From positions 3,844,001 through 3,908,000 of the forward strand of contig NZ_CP048812.1 in assembly GCF_010977575.1 (NCBI RefSeq): a DNA stretch of 64,000 nt. The letters run 5' to 3'. The number at the start of each line of letters is the position of its first letter. Positions within the stretch are counted from its first letter, which is position 1. The notes beneath the pieces were generated by a model. That model was not told where the DNA came from. It made no database searches and was given only the letters and a program-made list of their open reading frames with translations. Source of the stretch: Halomonas socia. Its GTDB lineage: Bacteria > Pseudomonadota > Gammaproteobacteria > Pseudomonadales > Halomonadaceae. The position numbers were made by a program, and so were the translations under genes. Shown in pieces: positions 16,676 through 26,349 of the stretch.

Positions 16676-18274
16676 CTATAGTGCATATACAGATTCAGTG
16701 TGTACTCCGTAACGCGTCGGAGTAATTGATGTCATTGGAAGAGCGTGTTCAGCTTTCTGATACTGTTCGATAAGAGTTTGCATCTCGTGACTACGTGGAT
16801 CATCTGCACCATAGCCATCAAAGCCCGCCATAATAATTCTATTTGCTCGGCCACTGGTAGCAACGGCCAATGCATACGCGACAACCAATGATGTAGGAAC
16901 AGAGCAGTGGACGGTACCAAAATAAAAGCCCTCCGGCTCAATATTTAAACCAAAGTCAAGTACTTCCTTACCATTCAAGGCAACTCTAACCGACTCGGGC
17001 AACATTGAGAAAGGAGCGATTAACGGCTGGGGTAATTCTGTATGACGATCTACATCTGCTAACAATCGAACTGGATGGCAAGCAACTCGCAGATCAATTA
17101 ACTTTGGTGCTACTCCATCCTGGGTGTTTAATGCTAGGACAACGGGTTTATGTTTAAGTATATAGTTTTCCAATGCCGTTTTATGGCGTGCCACCCCAGG
17201 ACCTGAACCAAGCAGTAATACAGATCGACCAGAAAAGGAAGGGACGGGCGACCAATTTCCAACAGCCTCAGTTGCATAAAAATTACGAGCAGCACTCAAC
17301 GTGACACTACTGAACTTCTTACCCCCTTCTATACGCAAGTGTTCAATTACTGCTAACACGTCTTCTTCATTATAACGAGAGTCGCCCAGCATTTCCTGAA
17401 TATAGGTAGGATGGATGCCATACTTCCCCGCTAAATAATAGTAAGAGTTGGTGCCCCACCCATAATGAGCCTGCATTGGCTTAAAATATTTTCGAATTAT
17501 CGCCATCAAGGGCACTAGATTTACTGACTTCCCACGGCGTTCAGCAATTTCAATAGCCAGCTCTTCAGTACGAGCGTTTCCAGGGCCGCGGCCCATACCC
17601 GTTACCGTAGAATCTACCCAAGTAACACCTTCATCTAACGCACGCAATGTATTAGAGAGTGCAAGGCCCCTATTATCGTGGGTATGAATTCCCAGCTCAC
17701 CTTTCCACTCACTGCGAAGCCAATTAATAATTTGTGCAGCTTGGTTAGGTTCCATGCTACCCATACTATCGGCGAAGTAGAGTGCATTCATCGGGAACGA
17801 CTTAGCCTTACAAGCAAGTGCCTTAATCTCTGTTTCAGTACGGTCGGCTACCTGCATAAGGTTAAAACCAACCTTATAGCCCCTGTCTTTTAACCACTTT
17901 ACTACAGGTAATGCCTGCTCAAACTCATGAACATGGCAGGCAATACGCACTAAGTCGACCGGGGAGTTCGAGGAAGAATTAGGAAACAGTTTCTCTAGCG
18001 CTTTTTCTTGATCCAACTCACTTACAAGTTCGCTGCCATTAACCATTACGCCTACAAGTAGGTCAGCCGGGATTGTCAGGCTTCGGATAAAATCATCTGT
18101 AGTAAACGCACAAGGCCCTTGAAAACCTTGATTTTTCAGCGTCCTAAAGCCTAGCTCAACTACATCTACATCGGCGGCTTGCATAGCTTCAAGGTAATCA
18201 TTTATAAGGTTAGTAGAGAAATCCCAAGAATTATAATAACCGCCATCACGGAAAGTACAATCGATAAAAATCAT
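16676..18274 (-). CDS. DRE-TIM (HMGL-like) aldolase fused to an MptE/GT42-like C-terminal domain
   Basis: A 532-residue two-domain protein. Residues 1-~270 are a DRE-TIM metallolyase: DCTFRDGGYYN carries the catalytic arginine and metal aspartate, and GIHTHDNRGLALSNTLRAL holds the metal HxH, followed by WVDSTVTGMGRGPGNARTEE. Such enzymes join or split pyruvate or acetyl units at a keto acid. Residues ~345-532 form a second domain with LLLGSGPGVARHKTALENY, LALNTQDG and IIMAGFDGYGADDPRS, resembling the DUF115/MptE and sialyltransferase-like Rossmann fold. The ATG at 18274 has GAGGA seven bases upstream; the GTG at 18280 is an alternative. In context it may build the keto-sugar acid that the next gene activates; the role of the second domain is unknown. 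Confidence 0.8.
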   Translation of the reverse strand: MIFIDCTFRDGGYYNSWDFSTNLINDYLEAMQAADVDVVELGFRTLKNQGFQGPCAFTTDDFIRSLTIPADLLVGVMVNGSELVSELDQEKALEKLFPNSSSNSPVDLVRIACHVHEFEQALPVVKWLKDRGYKVGFNLMQVADRTETEIKALACKAKSFPMNALYFADSMGSMEPNQAAQIINWLRSEWKGELGIHTHDNRGLALSNTLRALDEGVTWVDSTVTGMGRGPGNARTEELAIEIAERRGKSVNLVPLMAIIRKYFKPMQAHYGWGTNSYYYLAGKYGIHPTYIQEMLGDSRYNEEDVLAVIEHLRIEGGKKFSSVTLSAARNFYATEAVGNWSPVPSFSGRSVLLLGSGPGVARHKTALENYILKHKPVVLALNTQDGVAPKLIDLRVACHPVRLLADVDRHTELPQPLIAPFSMLPESVRVALNGKEVLDFGLNIEPEGFYFGTVHCSVPTSLVVAYALAVATSGRANRIIMAGFDGYGADDPRSHEMQTLIEQYQKAEHALPMTSITPTRYGVHTESVYAL

Positions 18275-18284
18275 TAACACATCC

Positions 18285-19990
18285 TCAATTAGCTTTACCT
18301 AAACGAATACTGCCAGTACAACCATAACTGGTCCAGTGAACATCATGAATCCAAACACGATCTCCGCCCAGGATCCTAAGTTTTATTTCGAATTTCTTCA
18401 CATCATCAGAGAAATTGATCGAAGCAGTAACACCAAAACTTATCCCCTTTGAAAGGCATTTTTTTCCATCTTCATCGTAGCCAATGACAAAGCATCTAGA
18501 TCCTCTAAGGCTCTTACCTTCCGACCTAAACTTTAATTCCTTGCCCACTTTGTCTGTAACATTAAATGTCCCATCATTTTCCATACAATCAAGTGGACGC
18601 AAAGAAACATATTCTACTTTATCCGAGAAGCTATCTAACACAGTAGTTCGAGAATTAGATAGTTTCGATAAAACCTTGACTTTTTTGTTCTCTGATACAT
18701 AGAAATGCTTGTCTCTTCTATGGAAAATATACGAAAAAAATTTGACAAAATCATCTATACTTATAGAATAACTAACCTTTGCCCAATTATCGTCGCCTGG
18801 GATGTCTCTAACATTTTTTTTGGGGATGAAATAGCAACGAGGGTTGTGATGCTGACCAGGATTAGCAACAGTAGCACCATGGCCAATGCCCTCAACCTTC
18901 CCAAATCTAGAAACATAAATCGAGTCAGTTAAAAACCCGCTAACAAAAAAATCAACTTTCTGGGCCAAGTAAATTTTCTGATGTGCTTTTAGCCCGGTCA
19001 AATTGTAGCAAGAAACTCCTTTCCTTTTTAACTCTATGGAAAGCGGCCGTATATCATAAAGGGCACTAGAACGAAGCGTCTTAAGATAAGCTTTTCTATT
19101 TGTGTAAACAGGAGAAGTCATCCCATCGACGAGAACTATTATCCTTCTGGTAGGCACTTGCTCAACGATATAGTCAATACAAGCTATAAGTGCCTCTTCC
19201 CATTCAACCCAAGAACGCTTTTCAGAACATGCGCCAAACCAAAAAACAAAGTCTAGATCATCGATTTCAAATGCCAGCGGCTTATCTTCTACTATACTAC
19301 ACGCTTGGTTAATTATTATATCGTCATATTTTGAAACATCGCTTTGGAGAAAATCATCTTTAGTCGCTTTCAATGCAACCACTTGATTAAATTTTAGCGC
19401 ACCATTCATCTCATCATAAGAAGAAAAATTCACCTCGTTAATGTTGCTTAAATTTCCCAAAGGAAAAAACGAACCATTTATATGCGTAATCACACCTACT
19501 TTATGATCAGCCTCTTTATCTGCCGCTATTTTAAGTAGGGGGGGAGAACATCATAAAAATAATGATATGGTCTTGAGTAGGATGCATACAAATAGGCCTC
19601 TTGGCCCAAACAGTTATCTTCTTCAGATCTTTTAGATGACTTTAAAATCTCACCAAGCTCATCTACAACGCTTACGTGCAAGTCGTTATCGTGAGCATAG
19701 AGTGAAACATAAACATTATCCGAAGGAAAAAATAATGCTAGATTTTTATGATGCTGTATTAACCAGAACGCTTGAGAATTCCCTTCAAACCATGTAAATG
19801 CTCGGAGCTTAGCGACAGAAAACTTCGCTACATAATGTTCATATTGCATATAGAATGATGGCCGCTGACCTACGGCAGCTTTTTTTAAAAAGATAGGGAA
19901 CTCATTTACCACAGCCGCGGCTACATTTAGCCAGCAGTTATCTTCAAAACCCTTGGTCAGATAGTATCGCTGTATTCTATTAAATTTCAA
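18285..19990 (-). pseudogene. Unrecognised surface-glycan protein split by a frameshift in a C7 tract
   Basis: Two adjacent frames belong together. The first starts with TTG at 19990 (GAGGTG five bases upstream) and stops at 19526 after YHYFYDVLPPYLK; the second is open from the same spot, through LLKIAADKEADHKVGV, to 18285. The junction is the run of seven C on the minus strand (19538-19544). One more C gives YHYFYDVLPP-LLKIAADKE and 569 codons exactly. FYDVLP recalls the conserved region of GT61-like capsular proteins, but I see no firm family match; segments such as DFVFWFGACSEKRSWVEWEEA and HGATVANPGQHHNP are the most distinctive. It precedes the aldolase by 10 bp, so it belongs to the same operon. 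A homopolymer of this kind is a classic site for slippage or sequencing error. Confidence 0.62.
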
Positions 19991-20018
19991 AGCAACACCT
20001 CAATATACTACAAGCTTA

Positions 20019-22139
20019 TTAAAGCAACAAATTCTTCCAGCAACTAGTAACATTTGATGAGGAAGACTTATCAGGAAGGGATAATGAATATTTACTAAGG
20101 CTATTACGGACAACAATATTCTTTGCTTCCGCGCATGTTTTTATAACCCATTCGTCACCCCATATTTCCGAAGCACCATCCCAATTCCATATTATCGGTG
20201 TGGCACCAGTCAGTATCCCTTCGCCTATGGCCATATGGAAGGATTCAAAATCAGATGGTGAGAGAATAAACCCAACCATTGTGAACCATTCGTTAACATC
20301 ATCACCAGGTGGGTCAAAAATAATCTTGTGGCGTAATTTTGGATTAGCATTAATACGCTTAAAAACGTTTCGGAAATAGGCTAGTTCATCATCGCGCTTA
20401 AGCAGCCAGCCATAGTCTAGCGGATGCTTGCCTTTTACGCGCAAGCAAAAACGATCATCCTCTTCCAGTAAGAGTTCGAGCAGCTCTAGCGCACGATCTA
20501 GTCGCTTTCGCGCCGGTGCAACACCGATAATGCCCAGGGTGTAAAGAGCATCTCCAGTTTTTTTCTTAGGCGTGAACTTCTTTTCATCTATCAGGTTGGG
20601 AATAACTGAAGTTTTTTCAAAGGGAAAGCCAAATATCTTCTGCCCTTCCCTGCGGATGAACTCACTTACATAGCTAATATGGTCAATATTAGCCCAATTA
20701 GACTCAGCTAAATAAGTAAGGTTACGCTCTTGGAGATGAAATCTTGCCACCAACCGCTGATAGGGCTTTTTATGGTGTGAATACCACTTAATATTGCCTA
20801 AGCACCATTCGCAGAAAATCACATCAGCCTGTTCCAGCAAAGCTCGGCTCTGCGCTTCATCGTGCTTATTATGACCCTGCCATTCGTCAATTAAAAATAT
20901 AAATTGGCCAGTTTCTTCTAGTTTCTTTTTTAGCAGCGCAAAGAACTTAAGGTCATGTCCCGCCACAAGCACTCTAGTTTTACGAAATGCTTTCGGCGTT
21001 TCAGCCAACCATTGGCGCATCTCATCGACTCGGCTAGAGAACGTATGGTGAAGGGCCAATTGTTGCAAAGCACTCGCAGCCTGCTCAGCAACTTGTGTAT
21101 CACTCAAAGCCAATGCCAGTTTGGCTTCAAACTCATCTCGGCTATTAACAAACAGAGGATAGTTCTCCCCCAGCAACTCTTCATGAAGCGAGTTACGGTT
21201 GAGAATGGCTGCACAACCAGCCCCGCCATACTCCAGGATTTTGGTGGAGTACTCCACAGTGTCATTCATGCTCTCGTCACGCCATGAGAGCCCCACACGG
21301 GCCTGCTGTAGCTGGTGCTGTACGGCCTTACGTGGCTGAGCACCCAGCCAGCTAAGCCCTGGTGTCGTTTGTAGTGCGCATTGCATACGCTGAGCATAAC
21401 CCGACTGATTAGGTTCTTCGTGGATCTTGTCACCGACCATCATCAGCTCGCTACCGGGTATCTGGCAGTAGATAGAGCGCCAGCTTTCAGCCATTTCCAA
21501 AGTCATCCAATCGTCTTTGAACTTACCCGCGTAGATAGCCCTAATCGGGCGCTGGTTTAGGGGTAGCAGATCCTTGGGCATGTCCGGGATCACCGGAGTG
21601 TAGAGACGTACTTTGTCAGTGTCGAGCTCAGGTACCAAGGATTTCCAAAGCGCTGTGAATCCTTGGGACTGACATAGCAATCGATGGCAACCCTTGGCAA
21701 TGCGTTGCATGCTCAAGCGCTGTTCCGCCATATAGTCTGCTACCGACTGTGGGATGTCGGTGAGGTACATCCAGCATTTTGCCAGCACATCTGGAGCATC
21801 TAACAGAGAGGTCGCGATATCCAGTCCACGTACGACAATCACGTCGTAGGGATTATCTCGGTCTAGCTTTACGGTCAGTTCTGCCATCATCTGAGGCGTT
21901 ATACGAGTAAATCCACTGCCTTGCCAGTGCTTGCGATCGCTTCCGTCAATGATGCTGAGGTTATCCACTGCTTTTAGCGGGCCATAGAGCTCATCACGGA
22001 CAGGGGTACTTCTGGTTAGGAAGTCAACGTCAGCATCGCCGGTAGCGGCAGTGGCAAGAGCAATGGTCTGCGACCAAATAGAAGAGCCATCGATGTAGTT
22101 AAGGTCGGGGTTACCGCAAATCAGTACTCGTTTGGTCAT
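20019..22139 (-). CDS. Tandem GT-B glycosyltransferase (two GT4-like domains)
   Basis: A 706-residue protein with two consecutive GT-B-like halves. The first begins RVLICGNPDLNYIDGSSIWS and has its donor-side segment around IRAIYAGKFKDDW to KILEYGGAGCAAIL (residues ~200-320). The second begins near residue 385 with TRVLVAGHDLKFFALL and carries LGIIGVAPARKRLDRALELL and SPSDFESFHMAIGEGIL, the position of the family E-x7-E motif. Each half could add a sugar, or one could be a partner domain. The ATG overlaps the stop of the FkbM-fusion gene as ATGA, indicating coupling. The C-terminus ends normally in front of the next gene. Confidence 0.83.
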   Translation of the reverse strand: MTKRVLICGNPDLNYIDGSSIWSQTIALATAATGDADVDFLTRSTPVRDELYGPLKAVDNLSIIDGSDRKHWQGSGFTRITPQMMAELTVKLDRDNPYDVIVVRGLDIATSLLDAPDVLAKCWMYLTDIPQSVADYMAEQRLSMQRIAKGCHRLLCQSQGFTALWKSLVPELDTDKVRLYTPVIPDMPKDLLPLNQRPIRAIYAGKFKDDWMTLEMAESWRSIYCQIPGSELMMVGDKIHEEPNQSGYAQRMQCALQTTPGLSWLGAQPRKAVQHQLQQARVGLSWRDESMNDTVEYSTKILEYGGAGCAAILNRNSLHEELLGENYPLFVNSRDEFEAKLALALSDTQVAEQAASALQQLALHHTFSSRVDEMRQWLAETPKAFRKTRVLVAGHDLKFFALLKKKLEETGQFIFLIDEWQGHNKHDEAQSRALLEQADVIFCEWCLGNIKWYSHHKKPYQRLVARFHLQERNLTYLAESNWANIDHISYVSEFIRREGQKIFGFPFEKTSVIPNLIDEKKFTPKKKTGDALYTLGIIGVAPARKRLDRALELLELLLEEDDRFCLRVKGKHPLDYGWLLKRDDELAYFRNVFKRINANPKLRHKIIFDPPGDDVNEWFTMVGFILSPSDFESFHMAIGEGILTGATPIIWNWDGASEIWGDEWVIKTCAEAKNIVVRNSLSKYSLSLPDKSSSSNVTSCWKNLLL

Positions 22140-24985
22140 GATTTAGCTTCCCCCTGCGGCTTCTCACCTGTTGACTGGAACTGATCGCTATCAATCACGA
22201 ATAGTTTTGAGCCTTGCACATTGGCATTAGGGTTACCGCTGAGGTGGAAATTAATATAGTGAGCGACAAATTCGGAGGTTTTCCAAAGCGCCCCTGCCAA
22301 CATAGCGGGCTGATCATAAGCAAAGCGATCTTGCGCCTCTGATTTGGCCCAACCAGTAGCCTCTGGTTCGTAAAGGCTGGCATTGGCTAAGTCGCGCAGA
22401 TAATGCTCACCGTAGTGACTATGTGGTGAGAGCCACCCAGTGATGGGATACTCGGTCTGCTTTTGATTGATCCAACTAGCCTTCCCGTCGGACTGAAGCA
22501 ACACGACGTTATCATTCAGTGAGCTGGCCAGGCCCTCGAAGCCCTCCGGGCACTCAATGCCGAGGCGGAAGTGGCGATAGCTCTGCTGTTGCGCAAATTG
22601 GTTGAGCGCTTCTAGCTCAGCTTGGCTTTTCGCGTCGGCTACCAGCAATATGGCTGAGTTGGTGGGTATACGGGTTTCGTTGTCGAGCTTTTCAAAAATA
22701 TCGTTCAAGCGGTGGTTATAAGTATGCTTGGCAAACACCTCGCGGATACCCGCCAGGCTGCGACGGCGCCACTCGACATCGTCGGTCATTAACGTATGGA
22801 GTGCCTCATTCGCCTCTTCCTGGCTGTTGACCATCCAGACCACATCGGAGCCAAACAAGTTTTCGATACCCTTCGCATAGGTGCTAACCACGGGCGTACC
22901 ACAGGCCATCAACTCGAATACTCGGCGCGAGAACATCGTAGGGGAATCGGTCACCGAGTTGACGTTGAGGAACACCCGATAGCGACTGTACTCGTCACAG
23001 AGTTTCTTATAGGGCAGGCTGCCTTTGATCCCAGCCTGATATTCTTCAGGGAAGGGGAAAATTCCAGTACCGTAGTTGCGGTCGTAGATATCGAGGCCAT
23101 GCGGATTAGCTGCTTCTAGCAGCCATCGCATGGCTTCGCCGCGTTCGGCATGACGGTTGCCGTACCAACTGCCTGCAAAGCAGACGCGGAGGTTACGCCC
23201 TTCCAATGGCGCAGGTTTGTGCAACGCTGGTTGAGCAGCAAAGGGTAACGCGTGGACGCTGAAGTTGCCGGTTTTGGCTCGGTAGGACTCCTTCATGTTG
23301 GCATCAGTCGTGAAGATGTGATCTACCAGCTTGGCGCTGCACATAAATTTCTCATGGTGAACGGGGTCTTCTTTGTTCCAGAACAAAGTAGGAATGCCCT
23401 TTTTGCGCGCATACTGACATATGTGCGCTACTTCCGGTCCGGGCTTGTTGGTGTAGTCCGCCACGCGGTACTGCCAACTACCATAGTTACCCTTCCATGC
23501 GCTTTCGATAAAGAAAAACTCAGGTCGATATTTTTCGGCCAGAGCATACCAGTTATCTGGACGGGGCTGAATAAGGTTCACATCTTGTTCAAAACATCCA
23601 GATGTAAATTCATCCATGATGCTAATCACATATGGCTTGCCATTGGAAGGTTGCTCAGGCCAGCCACGAATACTGATTTCCTGCGCAGCAGCAGAAGGTG
23701 GAGTGAATGCATCAGGTTCCTTCCTGGCTCCGCTACTGCTTTGACTTTTCTGTACCAACGTTTGATGCTTCGCTGACTTGGGAAAGCTAAGGTGTGCAAC
23801 TTTTCTATATGGAATGCCAATCCGGGTGGCGCAAGGAACCACTATCTTCCATTTTATATAGCGTAGACATTGGTTAAGGTTTTTGTGCTGACTAGACAGA
23901 TTTTTTTGTGGTTTCTTGAGACGCCACAACCGAATTGGAAGTTTAACTGCAGCAGAAAATGAGCTAGACGCAGCCTTTACATACAAACCAGCCTTATAAG
24001 CCGGGCTGGATTTTAGTGCGGAAAGTTGTTGGCTAACATTACGATACTTTGCATTCGCGCTCCGATATTTTGCACTGACTTCATTATGCCGATCACTAAT
24101 CTCTTGATGTTCTTTGCTAATGGCAAATACTTCTTCCTGGAGGCTGATTATTTTTTTGCAGGCGTCACGATATTTTTCTTTAGCATCTGAAAGAGACTTT
24201 CGGGTTGTATTATATCCGCCTTTCAATTCTTCTAATCGCTCTTTAGTGCGATACATATTTCTAGCTTTCTCCAGTAAAGGCGCGGCCAAGTCTCGAGGAC
24301 TTTTAATTTTGGACTCATGAACAAAGCAGTGCGTTGGAGTAGCATTATATGTTTCGCAATAAATATAGCCAAGACTAGAAAGTATATCGTATGTTTTTTC
24401 GAAATCCTGAACACCATGAGCCTCAATGTAAAGCACTGGCTTATCACGTTGGAGAAGCAAAATGGCACCTTCCAGTACATCTAGCTCCATTCCTTCGACA
24501 TCAACCTTCATCATTGAGACGGGCTGCCTCCACTCCTGGTCATCCAGTCGCACCAGCTTAACCTCACTCAACTTTTGGTCTGATGTTTGCAGCGACTGGG
24601 CCCCAAGGTTTGATTCGTCCATATGATCAAAATAAGCATACCCGGGACTAGAAGACACACCGACTTGGTTTACTCGCACTCGGTCAGCCAGATCGTTAGC
24701 TTCAATCGAGTTTCTTAACGCGAGACATAAATCATGATTTGGCTCAAATGCCTCTACGGTACAGCCACCAACACAAGCTAAATAGAGGCTATGATTACCT
24801 ACATTGGCGCCAACATCTAGTACAAGGTTATTTGGGGAAATCTGCTCTAACATAGCTTTGAGCATACCATGCTCGTAAGGCTTGCCTTCACTTAGAATCT
24901 TGCCCTGAATGTAGTCAGTCTCTGCATTTGGCAGGCAGATTTTGTAGACGTGGTCATCTACACTAACCTCATGTAGGTTTTCCAT
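22136..24985 (-). CDS. FkbM methyltransferase - coiled coil - glycosyltransferase fusion
   Basis: A 949-residue multidomain protein. Residues ~30-225 are an FkbM-type SAM methyltransferase: LVLDVGANVGNHSLYLA binds SAM, then EAFEPNHDLC and MMKVDVEGMELDVLEGA. Residues ~235-330 are a charged heptad region (coiled coil), followed by a basic linker. Residues ~455-770 resemble CgeB/DUF3880-type transferases with VCFAGSWYGNRHAERGEAM and SRRVFELMACGTPVVSTY (donor-site glutamate). A further ~180 residues end the protein. The ATG at 24985 has AGGGAG five bases upstream and is preferred to a TTG at 25000. It could both transfer a sugar and O-methylate it, possibly capping the chain as WbdD-like fusions do; the capping role is inference. 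Confidence 0.82.
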   Translation of the reverse strand: MENLHEVSVDDHVYKICLPNAETDYIQGKILSEGKPYEHGMLKAMLEQISPNNLVLDVGANVGNHSLYLACVGGCTVEAFEPNHDLCLALRNSIEANDLADRVRVNQVGVSSSPGYAYFDHMDESNLGAQSLQTSDQKLSEVKLVRLDDQEWRQPVSMMKVDVEGMELDVLEGAILLLQRDKPVLYIEAHGVQDFEKTYDILSSLGYIYCETYNATPTHCFVHESKIKSPRDLAAPLLEKARNMYRTKERLEELKGGYNTTRKSLSDAKEKYRDACKKIISLQEEVFAISKEHQEISDRHNEVSAKYRSANAKYRNVSQQLSALKSSPAYKAGLYVKAASSSFSAAVKLPIRLWRLKKPQKNLSSQHKNLNQCLRYIKWKIVVPCATRIGIPYRKVAHLSFPKSAKHQTLVQKSQSSSGARKEPDAFTPPSAAAQEISIRGWPEQPSNGKPYVISIMDEFTSGCFEQDVNLIQPRPDNWYALAEKYRPEFFFIESAWKGNYGSWQYRVADYTNKPGPEVAHICQYARKKGIPTLFWNKEDPVHHEKFMCSAKLVDHIFTTDANMKESYRAKTGNFSVHALPFAAQPALHKPAPLEGRNLRVCFAGSWYGNRHAERGEAMRWLLEAANPHGLDIYDRNYGTGIFPFPEEYQAGIKGSLPYKKLCDEYSRYRVFLNVNSVTDSPTMFSRRVFELMACGTPVVSTYAKGIENLFGSDVVWMVNSQEEANEALHTLMTDDVEWRRRSLAGIREVFAKHTYNHRLNDIFEKLDNETRIPTNSAILLVADAKSQAELEALNQFAQQQSYRHFRLGIECPEGFEGLASSLNDNVVLLQSDGKASWINQKQTEYPITGWLSPHSHYGEHYLRDLANASLYEPEATGWAKSEAQDRFAYDQPAMLAGALWKTSEFVAHYINFHLSGNPNANVQGSKLFVIDSDQFQSTGEKPQGEAKS

Positions 24986-25000
24986 GACGCTCCCTAGCAA

Positions 25001-26275
25001 TTATTCCCAGATACCCCGGGTATCCACGACCACCAGCCCCTTGGCTAGATTTATTGATTTAAATTCACGATGGTCTACAAGAAGTACGGCCACGTCGGCT
25101 TGGCCCAAAGCTTCCTCAATTAACGCCAGCCTAGCACCCTGTTTCTGCAGTTGAGTTGGAAGTCCTATGATATGAGGCTCTACCATCAGCATCTTGCCAG
25201 GAGAATCGTGAACCAGCTTCGTGGCAATAGACAGTGCTGGACTCTCACGCAGATCATCGATATCTGGCTTGAAGGCCAGACCAAAGCACGCAATAGTAAC
25301 GTCCTTGGCAGTCTTGTCCGGATTTGCACTCAGGAACTTGCCCACAGCCTCGTTGACCTTGTCGACTACCCACTGAGGTTTGCCATCGTTGACTTCGCGT
25401 GCGGTGCGAATCAGGCGTGCTTCGTCAGGCGTTTCGCTGACGATAAACCACGGGTCTACGGCAATACAGTGGCCACCCACACCCGGGCCAGGCTGCAGGA
25501 TGTTGACGCGCGGGTGGCGGTTGGCCAGGCGAATCAGCTCCCACACATTGATATCCAGCTTGTCGCAGATGATCGAGAGCTCGTTGGCAAAGGCGATGTT
25601 CACATCGCGAAAGCTGTTTTCGGTCAACTTGGCCATCTCGGCGGTGCGTGCCGTCGTGGTAATGCACTCCCCTTGCACGAAAATACCGTATAGCGCAGTA
25701 GCCGCCTTGGAGCACTTGGCGGTCATGCCGCCAATCACCCGGTCATTCGCTACCAGTTCGCGTACCACATGGCCAGGCAGCACACGCTCCGGGCAATGGG
25801 CCACGCGGATGTCCGAGTCCTCGCCACGGGTCTGCGGGAAGCTGAGATCCGGCCGCGCTTCCGCCAACCAGGCGGCCATCTGTTCTGTCGCGCCTACCGG
25901 CGAGGTGGACTCCAGTATTACCAGGTCGCCCTGCTTCAGCACCGGGGCAATGGCCTTGCTTGCGGCCTTGATATAGGTGAGGTCCGGCACATGCTGGTTG
26001 CCGTTTTCGGCCTTAAACGGCGTGGGTACGGCGATAAGAAAGGCATCGGCGGGTTCTGGCTCGATAGTCGCCCGCAGGTACCCTTCCTTCACCGCCGCAT
26101 GCACGATCATGTCCAGCTCGGGCTCGACGATATGGATATCGCCACGGTTGATGGTGTCCACGGCGTACTGATTGATATCTACCCCAATCACCTTCTTGCG
26201 ACGAGATGCAATAACAGCAGCAGTCGGCAGGCCAATGTAACCCAGGCCAATAACGGAGATCGTGTCGAAGTTCAT
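25001..26275 (-). CDS. wecC: UDP-N-acetyl-D-mannosamine dehydrogenase
   Basis: A 424-residue NAD-dependent nucleotide-sugar dehydrogenase that oxidises C6 of UDP-ManNAc to UDP-ManNAcA. The N-terminal Rossmann motif is ISVIGLGYIGLPTAAV, followed by GVDIN. The central domain has AELTENSFRDVNIAFANEL (conserved Lys/Asn region), and the catalytic cysteine lies in GPGVGGHCIAVDPWF near residue 265. The C-terminal NAD-like domain has CFGLAFKPDIDDLRESPA. The ATG at 26275 is preferred over a TTG at 26287. It sits directly after wecB, giving UDP-GlcNAc to UDP-ManNAc to UDP-ManNAcA as a two-gene supply module. The closest alternative, UDP-GlcNAc dehydrogenase WbpA, cannot be fully excluded, though the wecB neighbour favours WecC. 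Confidence 0.92.
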   Translation of the reverse strand: MNFDTISVIGLGYIGLPTAAVIASRRKKVIGVDINQYAVDTINRGDIHIVEPELDMIVHAAVKEGYLRATIEPEPADAFLIAVPTPFKAENGNQHVPDLTYIKAASKAIAPVLKQGDLVILESTSPVGATEQMAAWLAEARPDLSFPQTRGEDSDIRVAHCPERVLPGHVVRELVANDRVIGGMTAKCSKAATALYGIFVQGECITTTARTAEMAKLTENSFRDVNIAFANELSIICDKLDINVWELIRLANRHPRVNILQPGPGVGGHCIAVDPWFIVSETPDEARLIRTAREVNDGKPQWVVDKVNEAVGKFLSANPDKTAKDVTIACFGLAFKPDIDDLRESPALSIATKLVHDSPGKMLMVEPHIIGLPTQLQKQGARLALIEEALGQADVAVLLVDHREFKSINLAKGLVVVDTRGIWE

Positions 26276-26349
26276 GGTTCCATCCAAAACGCAAAAATAA
26301 GGAGAGCTGATGTGGTGCTAGGCCACAGGTCTATTCAAGTCGTTGTCAT

